Assembly: GCF_003072065.1 (NCBI RefSeq)
Contig: NZ_QCYG01000004.1
Span: 1 to 64,000 of the forward strand
DNA: 64,000 nt
From: Thalassorhabdomicrobium marinisediminis
Lineage (GTDB): Bacteria > Pseudomonadota > Alphaproteobacteria > Rhodobacterales > Rhodobacteraceae
Direction of reading: 5' to 3'
The stretch's first letter is position 1. Each line of letters starts with the position of its first letter. A program made the translations under genes and the position numbers. Below are positions 24,054 through 32,985 of this stretch, piece after piece. Below the pieces are notes generated by a model, which searched no databases, was not told the origin of the DNA, and was given only the letters and a program-made list of their open reading frames with translations.

Positions 24054-24223
24054 GGGGCATCCGTGCGGTTTGTCCGTCCGGTTTACGCGCAAACGGGCAG
24101 GGGGGAAAGCGCAGTCCGGCCCGGCCGGCGTTCGGCGGGCATTGACGGGCAGGTGACGCGCGCTAGGGTGCGCGGACGCGCCGATGCGCGCCCATCAGAT
24201 GCGCCCCCTGAAAGGACCCGCCC

Positions 24224-25426
24224 ATGTTTGCCAACGGTTTGTCATACCTTGCTATTCCCGGCCCGTCGGTGATGCCGGATCGGGTGTTGCGGGCGATGCA
24301 CCGTCCTGCGCCCAACATCTACACCGGCACGTTGCACGACGTGACCCGCAGCCTGATCCCCGACCTCAAGGCGCTGGTGCGAACCCGCCACGATGTCGCG
24401 ATCTACATCGCCAACGGCCACGGCGTCTGGGAAGCCGCGCTCTCCAACGTGCTGAACGACGGCGACACGGTGCTGGTGCTGGCCACGGGGCGGTTCTGCG
24501 TCGGCTGGGGCGAAATGGCCGAAGCCCTGGGCGCGCAGGTCGAAACGCTGGACTTCGGCGACACGGAAGCGGTCGATCCGGACCGGGTCGAGGCGGCCTT
24601 GCGGGCGGACACGGGCGGACGGATCAAGGCGGTCCTGACCGTGCTGGTCGATACCTCGACCGGGGTGCGCAATGACATCAAGGCGATCCGCGCCGCGATG
24701 GATGCGGCGGGGCATGAGGCGCTGTTGATGTGCGACGGGATCGCCTCGATCGGCTGCGATGCCTATGACATGGACGATTGCGGCGCCGATGTCACGGTTT
24801 GCGCCAGCCAGAAGGGGCTGATGACGCCTCCGGGGATCGGTTTCGTCTGGATGAACGACAAGGCCGATGCGGTGCGGGGGCGCAAGGCGCGCGTGTCGCG
24901 CTATTGGGACTGGCGGCCACGGGTGGCCGGCGACGAGTTCTGGAAGCTATTCGGGGGCACCGCGCCAACGCATCATATCTACGGCCTGCGTGAGGCGCTG
25001 GACATGATTTTCGAAGAAGGACTCGAGGCGGTCTGGGCCCGGCACGAGGGGCTGGCGCGGGCGATCTGGGCTGCGGTGGACGTTTGGGCGGACGGCGGCC
25101 CGCTGCGGGTCAATGTGAAGGATGAGGATGCGCGGTCGCGGGCGATCACGTCTTTGCAACTGGGCGAGGGGCAGGGCGATGCCCTGCGCAACTGGTGCGA
25201 GGAGACGATGGGCCTCACCCTTGGTATCGGTCTCGGGCGCACCCCGGCGAGCGCCTATTTTCGTCTGGGCCACATGGGGCATGTGAACGGCCATATGGTG
25301 CTGGGCCTGTTGGGCACGCTCGACGCCGGGCTGAAAGCGCTGGAGATCCCCCACGGACATGGCGCGGTCGAGGCGGCGAGCGCGGTGCTGGCCGATCTGT
25401 CGCACGCGCCCGGCGCCGCAGGCTGA
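24224..25426 (+). CDS. Class V aminotransferase, serine/alanine-glyoxylate type
   Basis: A 400-residue PLP enzyme of the serine-glyoxylate/alanine-glyoxylate aminotransferase family, converting glyoxylate to glycine with an amino donor. The N-terminal IPGPSVMPDRVLRAM pattern, the PLP aspartate region LLMCDGIASIG and the PLP lysine in CASQKGLMTPPG (about residue 198) are present, with the C-terminal YFRLGHMGHVNGHMVLG typical of this family. ATG 24224 lies close after a GAAAGGA. It is divergent from the MsbA-like gene and convergent with the HisC-like gene. In roseobacters it could serve glyoxylate or serine metabolism; substrate choice is inferred from family only. Confidence 0.85.
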   Translation: MFANGLSYLAIPGPSVMPDRVLRAMHRPAPNIYTGTLHDVTRSLIPDLKALVRTRHDVAIYIANGHGVWEAALSNVLNDGDTVLVLATGRFCVGWGEMAEALGAQVETLDFGDTEAVDPDRVEAALRADTGGRIKAVLTVLVDTSTGVRNDIKAIRAAMDAAGHEALLMCDGIASIGCDAYDMDDCGADVTVCASQKGLMTPPGIGFVWMNDKADAVRGRKARVSRYWDWRPRVAGDEFWKLFGGTAPTHHIYGLREALDMIFEEGLEAVWARHEGLARAIWAAVDVWADGGPLRVNVKDEDARSRAITSLQLGEGQGDALRNWCEETMGLTLGIGLGRTPASAYFRLGHMGHVNGHMVLGLLGTLDAGLKALEIPHGHGAVEAASAVLADLSHAPGAAG

Positions 25427-25435
25427 TACGACGGG

Positions 25436-26584
25436 TCAAGAGGGTGTTTCGCCCACCTGTTCCCGCGCGGCGGCGAGGGCTTTGGGCAGGGCGCGGGCGA
25501 GCAGCTTCATCTCACGCGGCGGGGCGCAGGTGACGCGGATGCAGCGGTCGAGCGGTGCGACCATGGGCATCCGCACAAACACCCCCTCGTCCCGCAGCGC
25601 GTCCAGCACCGCTTTGGCAAAGACCCCGTCCGCGCCGCAATCGATGGTGACGAAATTGGTGGCCGAGGGGATCGCCAGCAGCCCGTTGTCCTCGGCGATT
25701 TCGTAAAGATCCTCGCGCGCCTGTTCGACCTGCGCACGCACTTTGGCCAGCCAGTCGGTGTCCTCCAGCGCCGCCAAAGCGCCGATCTGGGCGATGCGGC
25801 TCATCCCGAAGTGGTTGCGCACGCGGTCAAAGGCCGAGATCAGCGCGGCGTGGCCGATGGCATAGCCAACCCGCGCCCCGGCCATGCCATAGGCCTTGGA
25901 AAAGGTCCGCAGGCGGATCACCCGCTTGTCATGGGTGTTGATCGGTGGAGCGAACCCGTCCCCGGCAAGGTCGATATAGGCCTCATCCAGCACCAGAAGG
26001 CAGCCCTCGGGCACGGTCTGGATCATGTGCTGGATCGTCGCTGCCGTGTGGCAGGTGCCCATGGGGTTGTCGGGGTTGGCGATGAAGATCAAACGCGCGC
26101 CGACCTCACGTGCCTTGGCGATCAGGTGGTCGGGGTCCTCATGATCGGCGGTGTAGTTCACCGTGTGCAGCGTGCCGCCGTAGCCGGTGACGTGATAATT
26201 GAACGTCGGATAGGCCCCGGCGCTGGTGACGACCGGCGTGCCTTCGGTGACGGTAAGCCGCACAAGGGTTTCAAGCAGCCCGTCGATGCCCGGACCGACC
26301 ACGATCTCCTCCATTCCGATGTCGAATTTCGCGGCGAGGGCAGCGCGCAGGTCGTGGCTTTCCGGATCGCCATACATCCAGCAGTCTTTGGCCGCGTTGC
26401 GCATGGCCCGGATCGCATCCGGTGAAGGGCCGAAGCCGCTTTCGTTGGCCCCCAGCCGCGCTTTGAACGGCGTGCCGGTTTGTCGTTCCTGTGTCTCGGG
26501 TCCGACGAAGGGCACCGTGGCGGGCAAACGGGCGGCAAGGGGGGTCAGGCGGGTGTCGGGGGCGGGCGCGTGGTCTTTGGACAT
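25436..26584 (-). CDS. Class I/II aminotransferase, histidinol-phosphate aminotransferase-like
   Basis: A 382-residue fold-type I PLP enzyme with HisC-like features: RLGANESGFGPSP near the N-terminus, ANPDNPMGT near residue 177, LVLDEAYIDLAGDG and the PLP lysine in RLRTFSKAYGMAGARVGY near residue 238. I prefer ATG 26584; the frame extends to 26623 but that would start inside a large hairpin. No other histidine genes are nearby, so it may be a paralogue with another amino acid or amino-alcohol-phosphate substrate. It is the gene downstream of valS on the same strand. Confidence 0.75.
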   Translation of the reverse strand: MSKDHAPAPDTRLTPLAARLPATVPFVGPETQERQTGTPFKARLGANESGFGPSPDAIRAMRNAAKDCWMYGDPESHDLRAALAAKFDIGMEEIVVGPGIDGLLETLVRLTVTEGTPVVTSAGAYPTFNYHVTGYGGTLHTVNYTADHEDPDHLIAKAREVGARLIFIANPDNPMGTCHTAATIQHMIQTVPEGCLLVLDEAYIDLAGDGFAPPINTHDKRVIRLRTFSKAYGMAGARVGYAIGHAALISAFDRVRNHFGMSRIAQIGALAALEDTDWLAKVRAQVEQAREDLYEIAEDNGLLAIPSATNFVTIDCGADGVFAKAVLDALRDEGVFVRMPMVAPLDRCIRVTCAPPREMKLLARALPKALAAAREQVGETPS

Positions 26585-26586
26585 AA

Positions 26587-26646
26587 GCAGACTGTGCGGG
26601 CAACTTCGCGTTTTGCAAAGCAAAAACCCGCGCGACGGCAGTCTGC
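26587..26646. repeat. Long hairpin between valS and the HisC-like gene
   Basis: Nested palindrome: outer arms GCAGACTG (26587-26594) and CAGTCTGC (26639-26646), middle arms GCGGG and CCCGC, inner arms GTTTTGC and GCAAAAAC around an AAA loop. It ends three bases before the HisC-like start codon. It could end the valS transcript or mask translation of the downstream gene. Confidence 0.6.
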
Positions 26647-26740
26647 GGAGCGGTTTTTTCGCAAGATCAGGGTATCAAAGGGGCGTGCTGCACCCGCAAA
26701 GGGTGAAAGCGGCGCGGCCCCGCAGGGCCGCGCCACCGCG

Positions 26741-29700
26741 TCAGATTTCGTTGAGTTGGGCGAGGGCCGCGTTGAGCTGGGCGATTTCCTCTTCCCGCAG
26801 GGCGAGATTGGCGCGGGCTTCTTCCACCACCTCGCGGCTCGCATTCTCGGCGAACTTGGGGTTGTTCAGCCGCCCGCGCAGGCCGCCCGCCTCTTTCTCG
26901 ACCTTGCCCAGCGACTTGGCGATCCGCGCCTTCTCGGCCTCGACGTCGATGATATCCGCCAGCGGCAGCGCAAAGGTCGCGCCCTTGGTGCCGACCATCA
27001 TCGACCCTTTCGGCGCGGCCCCCTCGGTGAGCGTATCGACACGGGCAAGGCGTTTGATCAGCGCTTCGTTGTTGGCCCAAGCGGTCTTGGCGGCTGCATC
27101 GGCCTCGGTCTGGATCAGCGGCACATAGAGCCCCGCCGGCACGTTCATCTGCGCGCGGGTCGAGCGGATGTTCTCGATGATCTGGATCACCCACGACATT
27201 TCAGCCGCAGCGGTGGCATCGACAAGGTCACTGCCATACTCGGGCCAGTCCTGATGGGCCAGAAGCGTGGCATGGCCGTCAATCTCCCACAGCTCTTCGG
27301 TGATGAAGGGCATGATCGGGTGCAGCAGGATCAGACATTGCGACAGAACCCAGTTCATCACCTGCTGGGTCTCGCGTTTTTCGGCGTCCGAGCCGTCCAT
27401 CAGCAGGGGTTTGGAGAACTCGACATACCAGTCGCAGACCTTGCCCCAGACGAACTTGTAGAGCGCGTCGGCTGCGTCGTTGAACCGGTAGGTCTCAAGC
27501 GCGGCGTTCACCTCGGCCAGCGTCTGCGCCGTCTCGCCGATGATCCAGCGGTTGACGGTCTGCACGGGCTTGAGCGCCGCCGGATCGGTCACGGCCTCGA
27601 CCGCACGCGCCTGACCGAAGGCGCCGTTCATCTCGGCAAAGCGGCAGGCGTTCCAGATCTTCGTGCCGAAGTTGCGGTAGCCCGCGATGCGGCTGGTGTC
27701 GAGCTTCAGCGCCCCGCCAAGGGACGCCATCGCCGCATTGGTGAACCGCAAGGCATCGGCGCCGTATTCCTCGATAATGTCGAGCGGGTCGATCACGTTG
27801 CCCGTGGACTTCGACATCTTCTTGCCCTTGGCGTCGCGCACCAGCCCGTGGAGATAGACGGTCTTGAACGGCACCTCATCGACGACGGCCAGTTGCATCA
27901 TCATCATGCGGGCGACCCAGAAAAACAGGATGTCCTGCCCGGTCACAAGGTCCGAGGTCGGGAAGTATTTCGCAAGCTCGGGCGTTTCTTCGGGCCAGCC
28001 GAGTGTGCCGATGGGCCAGAGGCCGGAGGAGAACCACGTGTCCAGCACATCGGGATCGCGGAACATGGGCAGTTGCATCGGGCCGTCGAAGCTGCGGATC
28101 GTGCCTTCGTCGCGCACGTCGAGCAGGCCTAGCTGTTCCTGTAGGACTGCGACGGCTTCCTGTTCGTCGGCGACGATGCGGAACTCGGTTCCGTCCACGT
28201 TCTGCGCGGTGGCCTTGGCGATGGCCTCTTCCTCGGTCGCGGCGCAAACGGCGAACCAGTCGTTCTGGCCGGGATAATACCAGACGGGGATCTGGTGGCC
28301 CCACCAAAGCTGGCGCGAGATGCACCAGGGTTCGATGTTCTCGAGCCAGTGGTAATAGGTCTTCTCACCGCTTTCGGGGAGGATTTTGACATCCCCGTTG
28401 CGCACGGCGTCCAGCGCGGGGCCGACGATCTTGTCGGTGTCCACGAACCATTGGTCCGTGAGCATCGGTTCGATCACCACCTTGGAGCGGTCGCCGAAGG
28501 GCTGCATGATCTTCTTGGGCTCGACGAAGGGCACCTCCTGCTCTTCGCGGGCCTCGCCGCCCTCTTCCGGTGCCACGGGCTTGGTCGCGGCCTTGCCAAG
28601 GCGCGGGTCGTGGCTGGGCACCATCACGGCGAGGCCTTCGGCGGTGATGTCGGCCACCACGGCCTTGCGGGCCTCGAACCGGTCCATGCCGCGATAGGCC
28701 TCGGGGACGAGGTTCATGGCCGCGATCATCGTCTCGTCGAAGTCCTGCTCACCGGCGGCGATCTTCTGGGCGGTGGCGGCCTCCTCGGCGTAGGGTTTGC
28801 CATCGGCCCGCATGGCCCCGCGGGTGTCCATCAGGTTATACATCGGGATGCCCGCGCGCTTGGCCACCTGATAGTCATTGAAGTCGTGCGCGCCGGTGAT
28901 CTTCACCGCGCCCGATCCGAAGTCCTTGTCCGGGTACTCATCGGTGATGATCGGGATCAGGCGGCGCTGCTCTTTCGGCCCCACGGGGATTTCGCAAAGT
29001 TTTCCAACGATTGAGGCGTAGCGTTCATCCGAGGGATGCACCGCGACCGCGCCGTCGCCCAGCATGGTTTCGGGCCGTGTGGTGGCAATCGAGATATAGT
29101 TGCGCGTTTCGCTAAGTGTTACATTGCCGTCTTCATCGCGCTCCACATACTCATAGGTCTCCCCCCCGGCGAGCGGGTATTTGAAGTGCCACATGTGGCC
29201 GTCGACTTCGATGTTCTCGACCTCAAGGTCCGAGATCGCGGTCTCGAAATGCGGGTCCCAATTGACCAGCCGCTTGCCGCGGTAGATCAGGCCCTTGTCA
29301 TACATCTCGACGAAGACCTTGATGACGGCGTCGTGGAAATTGCCATCGCTGCCCGCAGGGGCACCGGGGGCGCCGGACATGGTGAACGCCTCACGCGACC
29401 AGTCACAAGACGCGCCGAGACGTTTGAGCTGGTTGATGATCTGCCCGCCGGATTCACCTTTCCATTCCCAGACCTTTTCCAGAAACTTCTCGCGTCCCAG
29501 TTCGGCGCGGCCCGGTTGCTGCTCTTCGGCCAGCTTGCGCTCAACCACCATCTGCGTGGCGATGCCCGCGTGGTCCGTGCCCGGCTGCCACAGCGTGTCG
29601 AACCCGCGCATGCGGTGCCAGCGCACCAGAATGTCCTGCAGCGTGTTGTTGAAGGCATGGCCCATGTGCAGCACGCCGGTGACGTTGGGGGGCGGGATCA

Positions 29701-29833
29701 TCACCGAATAGGTCTCGGACCGCGTGGCGTTGGCCCCGGCCTTGAAGGCCTCGGCGGAAAGCCAGCGGTCGGTGATGCGGGCCTCGGCCTCGCGCGCGTT
29801 GAATGTCTTGTCCATCGGTGTGTTCGGGGCCAT
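26741..29833 (-). CDS. valS: Valyl-tRNA synthetase
   Basis: A class I aminoacyl-tRNA synthetase of 1030 residues. The HIGH-type motif reads [14 protein letters not shown] (about residue 50), the KMSKS motif is [13 protein letters not shown] (about residue 690), the editing domain lies between, then the anticodon-binding domain and a C-terminal coiled coil ([19 protein letters not shown] to the end). I chose ATG 29833 because AAGGA lies upstream; the frame also opens at 29872, and MDKTF at 29815 is a possible shorter start. A long open frame on the plus strand opposite the 3' part is a GC-driven shadow. Confidence 0.95.
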   Translation of the reverse strand: MAPNTPMDKTFNAREAEARITDRWLSAEAFKAGANATRSETYSVMIPPPNVTGVLHMGHAFNNTLQDILVRWHRMRGFDTLWQPGTDHAGIATQMVVERKLAEEQQPGRAELGREKFLEKVWEWKGESGGQIINQLKRLGASCDWSREAFTMSGAPGAPAGSDGNFHDAVIKVFVEMYDKGLIYRGKRLVNWDPHFETAISDLEVENIEVDGHMWHFKYPLAGGETYEYVERDEDGNVTLSETRNYISIATTRPETMLGDGAVAVHPSDERYASIVGKLCEIPVGPKEQRRLIPIITDEYPDKDFGSGAVKITGAHDFNDYQVAKRAGIPMYNLMDTRGAMRADGKPYAEEAATAQKIAAGEQDFDETMIAAMNLVPEAYRGMDRFEARKAVVADITAEGLAVMVPSHDPRLGKAATKPVAPEEGGEAREEQEVPFVEPKKIMQPFGDRSKVVIEPMLTDQWFVDTDKIVGPALDAVRNGDVKILPESGEKTYYHWLENIEPWCISRQLWWGHQIPVWYYPGQNDWFAVCAATEEEAIAKATAQNVDGTEFRIVADEQEAVAVLQEQLGLLDVRDEGTIRSFDGPMQLPMFRDPDVLDTWFSSGLWPIGTLGWPEETPELAKYFPTSDLVTGQDILFFWVARMMMMQLAVVDEVPFKTVYLHGLVRDAKGKKMSKSTGNVIDPLDIIEEYGADALRFTNAAMASLGGALKLDTSRIAGYRNFGTKIWNACRFAEMNGAFGQARAVEAVTDPAALKPVQTVNRWIIGETAQTLAEVNAALETYRFNDAADALYKFVWGKVCDWYVEFSKPLLMDGSDAEKRETQQVMNWVLSQCLILLHPIMPFITEELWEIDGHATLLAHQDWPEYGSDLVDATAAAEMSWVIQIIENIRSTRAQMNVPAGLYVPLIQTEADAAAKTAWANNEALIKRLARVDTLTEGAAPKGSMMVGTKGATFALPLADIIDVEAEKARIAKSLGKVEKEAGGLRGRLNNPKFAENASREVVEEARANLALREEEIAQLNAALAQLNEI

Positions 29834-30049
29834 GGGTCTCGCGTCCTTATGCTTCGGATCGGGTTTATCCAATCGCGCCCCGCGCCGAAAGGGGCGATTG
29901 CGCAGCAGGCGGGGCGATCACTGGCCCGTCAACGGACGATTGCAGCCCTTGTGCCGCGCGGGCGGGCGATTAAGCTGGCACCATGGTGCGGGCTTACGAG
30001 ATCGAAACAATTTTAAGGGATACTTCAGCCCGGATCATGGGGAAAGGGG

Positions 30050-31123
30050 ATGCCGATGTCGCTGCGTAGCTGGCTGAGCAGGCTGTTCGGGCGCCCCCCG
30101 TACGGCACCCACGACCGCGGGCGCAGGCGCGGCCCTGCGATGCATGTGGTGGTGCTTGATGGCACCATGTCCTCGCTCGAGCCGGGGTATGAAACGAACG
30201 CCGGTCTGCTTTACAAGTTGCTGCGTGAGGCCGGGCACAGCGCGAACCTGACCCTCTATTACGAACCGGGCATCCAGTGGGCGGAATGGCGCACCACGCT
30301 GGACGTGTTGCAGGGGCGCGGCATCACCAAACAGATCCAGCGGGCCTACGGTGTGCTGGCGTCGCGCTACCGGCCCGGGGACAGCATCGTGCTCGCGGGG
30401 TATTCGCGCGGGGCCTATGCAGTGCGGTCGCTGGCGGGGGTGATCGACCTTGTTGGATTGCTGCGCCCCGAGCATGCGACCGAACGGATGGTAAAACAGG
30501 CGTTCCGGCATTACCGCCTTGGCGGGCGCGGTCCGGCGGCCGAAGCGTTTCGCGGCTATTGCCATGACGAAGTGCGGATCGAGGCTGTGGCCGCTTGGGA
30601 CACGGTAAAGGCGCTGGGCCTGCGCTGGCCGATCCTGTGGCGTTGGTCGGACGAGGAGTACGAGTTCCACAACCACGCGCTGGGTGCGTCCATCCGCAAC
30701 GGCTTCCATGCCTTGGCCCTTGACGAAACGCGCGAGGCTTATGCCCCCGTCCTGTGGTCCAGCCCGCCCGGTTGGTCCGGCCACGTGGAACAGGTCTGGT
30801 TTCCCGGTAATCACGCCGACGTGGGCGGCCAGATCGACGGGCTTGAGGCCGTGCGCCCGCTGTCGAACCTGTCGCTGGTCTGGATGCTCGGCCGGCTGGA
30901 AAGCTGCGGCGTGCCCTTGCCCGAGGACTGGCGCAGACGGTTCCCGACAGACCCCGAGGCCCCGTCGGTGGGGCCGTGGCGCAAATGGTCGAAGCTGTTT
31001 CTGGGCCGCAAGCGCCGGGCCGTCGGGCTGAACGACACCGAGCGGTTGCATCCGTCGGTGGCGGATCGCGGGCTCAATGTGCCGCCGCTGGCGCTGGAGG
31101 AGCCTTCGGCCCCGACGGGCTAG
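30050..31123 (+). CDS. DUF2235 alpha/beta-hydrolase (Tle1-like phospholipase fold)
   Basis: A 357-residue protein with the DUF2235 hydrolase domain: VVLDGTMSSLEPGYETNAG near residue 35, nucleophile elbow LAGYSRGAYAVRSLAG near residue 116, FPGNHADVGGQ (acid/His region) near residue 250. DUF2235 includes type VI secretion lipase effectors of the Tle1 class, but also many housekeeping-context proteins. Here it stands alone between valS and metF with no immunity, VgrG or PAAR gene and no signal peptide, so an effector role is not supported. A basic N-terminus precedes the domain. The start is at ATG 30050, with an alternative at 30056. Confidence 0.75.
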   Translation: MPMSLRSWLSRLFGRPPYGTHDRGRRRGPAMHVVVLDGTMSSLEPGYETNAGLLYKLLREAGHSANLTLYYEPGIQWAEWRTTLDVLQGRGITKQIQRAYGVLASRYRPGDSIVLAGYSRGAYAVRSLAGVIDLVGLLRPEHATERMVKQAFRHYRLGGRGPAAEAFRGYCHDEVRIEAVAAWDTVKALGLRWPILWRWSDEEYEFHNHALGASIRNGFHALALDETREAYAPVLWSSPPGWSGHVEQVWFPGNHADVGGQIDGLEAVRPLSNLSLVWMLGRLESCGVPLPEDWRRRFPTDPEAPSVGPWRKWSKLFLGRKRRAVGLNDTERLHPSVADRGLNVPPLALEEPSAPTG

Positions 31124-31983
31124 GCCACGTTCTCCAGCTTGCTGCGGGGGGCGAGGCCCACAGCGCGGCAGATGTCGTAGGTCAGCTCTGGCTTGTTGAG
31201 CGTGTAGAAATGCAGATGCTCAACCCCTTCGCACAACAGCTCGTCGCACAGCTCGGTGGCCAGCGCCGTGGCAAACAGATCGCTGGTGCCGTCCTTTTCC
31301 GAATGGGCAAAGCCGTTCGCCACCAGCGCCGGAATCTGCGTCCCGCAGGAGGCCGCAAATTTCTGCACGCCCTTCCAGTTCTCGACCGGCAGGACCCCGG
31401 GCAGGATCGGCGCGGTGATCCCCGCATCGGCGCAGGCATCGCGGAACCGCAGGAAGGTCTCGCCCTCGAAGAAGAATTGCGTGATCGCCCGGGTGGCTCC
31501 GGCGTCGATCTTGGCTTTCAGATGGTCGATGCAGGCGCGCGGATCGGTCGCGTCGGGGTGGGTTTCCGGATAGGCGCCCACGGTCACCTCGAACCCGCGA
31601 TCGGCCAGCGCGCGGGTCAACTCGATCGACCCTGCAAAGCCGTTGGGGTCGGGCTGGAACGCATCGGTGCCCTTTGGCGGATCGCCCCGCAGCGCGACGA
31701 TGTGCGACACGCCGGCCTTCTTGTAGCTGTCGGCAATGGCGAGCGTTTCTTCGCGCGAGGCATCGACACAGGTCAGGTGCGCCGCAACCGCGAGGTCGGT
31801 CTCATTGGTCAGCGCGTCGACCGCCTCATGGGTAAGCTTGCGCGTCGTGCCCCCGGCGCCATAGGTGACCGAGACGAACTCAGGCCCCAGCGGGGCCAGC
31901 GTCTGCACGCAGTCCCACAGCCGAAACGAGGCCTGAAGCGATTTTGGCGGGAAGAATTCGAATGAAACGGTCGGGGTCGGCAT
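31120..31983 (-). CDS. metF: Methylenetetrahydrofolate reductase
   Basis: A 287-residue flavoprotein reducing 5,10-methylene-THF to 5-methyl-THF for methionine synthesis. It begins TVSFEFFPPKS (catalytic Glu region), then FVSVTYGAGGTTR, VAHLTCVDASREE in variant form, ALRGDPPKG and ITQFFFEGETFLRFRD. An open frame continues upstream to 32964, but that part is antisense to metR; ATG 31983 gives the family's normal start. The gene is divergent from a MetR-type LysR regulator, the classical arrangement. The stop codon overlaps the end of the DUF2235 gene by four bases on the opposite strand. Confidence 0.95.
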   Translation of the reverse strand: MPTPTVSFEFFPPKSLQASFRLWDCVQTLAPLGPEFVSVTYGAGGTTRKLTHEAVDALTNETDLAVAAHLTCVDASREETLAIADSYKKAGVSHIVALRGDPPKGTDAFQPDPNGFAGSIELTRALADRGFEVTVGAYPETHPDATDPRACIDHLKAKIDAGATRAITQFFFEGETFLRFRDACADAGITAPILPGVLPVENWKGVQKFAASCGTQIPALVANGFAHSEKDGTSDLFATALATELCDELLCEGVEHLHFYTLNKPELTYDICRAVGLAPRSKLENVA

Positions 31984-32026
31984 TGGGGTCTCCTGCGGTT
32001 GCCCTCTTATCGCCCGGTGGTGTATG

Positions 32027-32039
32027 TGAGGCAAATTCA
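32027..32039. promoter_or_regulatory. Candidate MetR box between metF and metR
   Basis: TGAG-GCAAA-TTCA fits the known MetR consensus TGAA-N5-TTCA with one mismatch and lies in the 84-base divergent spacer. A second dyad, CTCA-N9-TGAG, overlaps 32046-32062. Confidence 0.4.
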
Positions 32040-32067
32040 TAACGCTCACTAAGATCATGAGTTCCGC

Positions 32068-32985
32068 ATGCATATCGAGTTCCGCCACCTTCGCACGATC
32101 AAGGCCATCCACGAAACCGGGGGGCTGGCACGGGCTGCCGATACGCTGGGGATCACCCAGTCGGCGCTGAGCCACCAGATCAAGGGGATCGAGGATCAGG
32201 CCGGGGTGGAGCTTTTCGTGCGCCGTTCCAAGCCCTTGAAACTCTCGGCGGCGGGCCAGCGGATGCTGGCGGCGGCTGAGCGGATCCTGCCCGAGGTGGC
32301 CGCGCTCGAGGCCGAGTTCACCGGATTGGTGCGCGGCAGCGCCGGACGGATGCATCTGGCAATCGAGTGTCACGCCTGTTTTGAATGGCTGTTTCCGGTG
32401 TTGGAGGGGTTCCGCAAGGCCTGGCCGGATGTAGATGTGGACATCCGCCCCGGTCTCGCCTTCGACGCGTTGCCCGCCCTGCGCAAGGAAGAGGTGGATC
32501 TCGTGGTCTCGTCCGACCCCGAAGATCTGCCGGGGATCACCTTCCTGCCGCTTTTCGATTACGAGCCGGTGTTTGTCGCGGCGACAAAGCACCCTTTGGC
32601 TCAGAAACCCTTCGTCGAGGCTGAGGATTTCCGCAACGAGACCCTGATCACCTACCCGGTAGAGCGGTCGCGACTCGATGTCTTTTCGCAACTTCTCACC
32701 CCTGCGAAGGTCACCCCGAAGGAGGTGCGGCAGGTGGAATTGACGGCGGTGATCCTGCTGCTTGTGGCGTCCAACCGCGGCGTGGCAGTGCTGCCCGACT
32801 GGGTGGTGCGCCAGACGGCCTATGGGTCGGACTATGTGACACGGCCCCTGACGGAGAGCGGTTTGACCCGCCGGCTTTACGCCGCCGTGCGCGAAGAAGA
32901 CGCGGACCTGCCCTACGTCGCCCATCTGGTGCGCTCCGCACGGCAACAGGCCGTGCGCCTGCAACGGGCGGTGCCCGCCGCCTAG
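32068..32985 (+). CDS. metR: LysR-family regulator, MetR type
   Basis: A 305-residue LysR regulator. The winged helix is at residues 1-60 (FRHLRTIKAIHETGGLARAA and SQLSHQI-like SALSHQIKGIEDQ), followed by an effector domain. IECHACFEWLFPVLEGFRK near residue 94 is the MetR hallmark: in MetR this region binds homocysteine, which modulates activation of met genes. Divergent from metF across 84 bases that hold a MetR-like box, so it probably controls metF. The length is normal. Confidence 0.85.
   Translation: MHIEFRHLRTIKAIHETGGLARAADTLGITQSALSHQIKGIEDQAGVELFVRRSKPLKLSAAGQRMLAAAERILPEVAALEAEFTGLVRGSAGRMHLAIECHACFEWLFPVLEGFRKAWPDVDVDIRPGLAFDALPALRKEEVDLVVSSDPEDLPGITFLPLFDYEPVFVAATKHPLAQKPFVEAEDFRNETLITYPVERSRLDVFSQLLTPAKVTPKEVRQVELTAVILLLVASNRGVAVLPDWVVRQTAYGSDYVTRPLTESGLTRRLYAAVREEDADLPYVAHLVRSARQQAVRLQRAVPAA

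Noticed and set aside
25436-26584. True hisC of a histidine operon
   Set aside because: The fold and motifs fit the family, but there are no other his genes nearby, so I do not assign the symbol.
26480-28132. 550-codon plus-strand open frame opposite valS and the HisC-like gene
   Set aside because: It spans two genuine minus-strand genes and their intergenic hairpin; composition is typical of a shadow frame.
30050-31123. Type VI secretion effector with immunity pair
   Set aside because: There is no VgrG, PAAR, immunity or other T6SS gene beside the DUF2235 gene; neighbours are valS and metF.
31984-32964. Long N-terminal extension of metF
   Set aside because: The frame is open only because it is antisense to metR; the real MetF start is the ATG at 31983.
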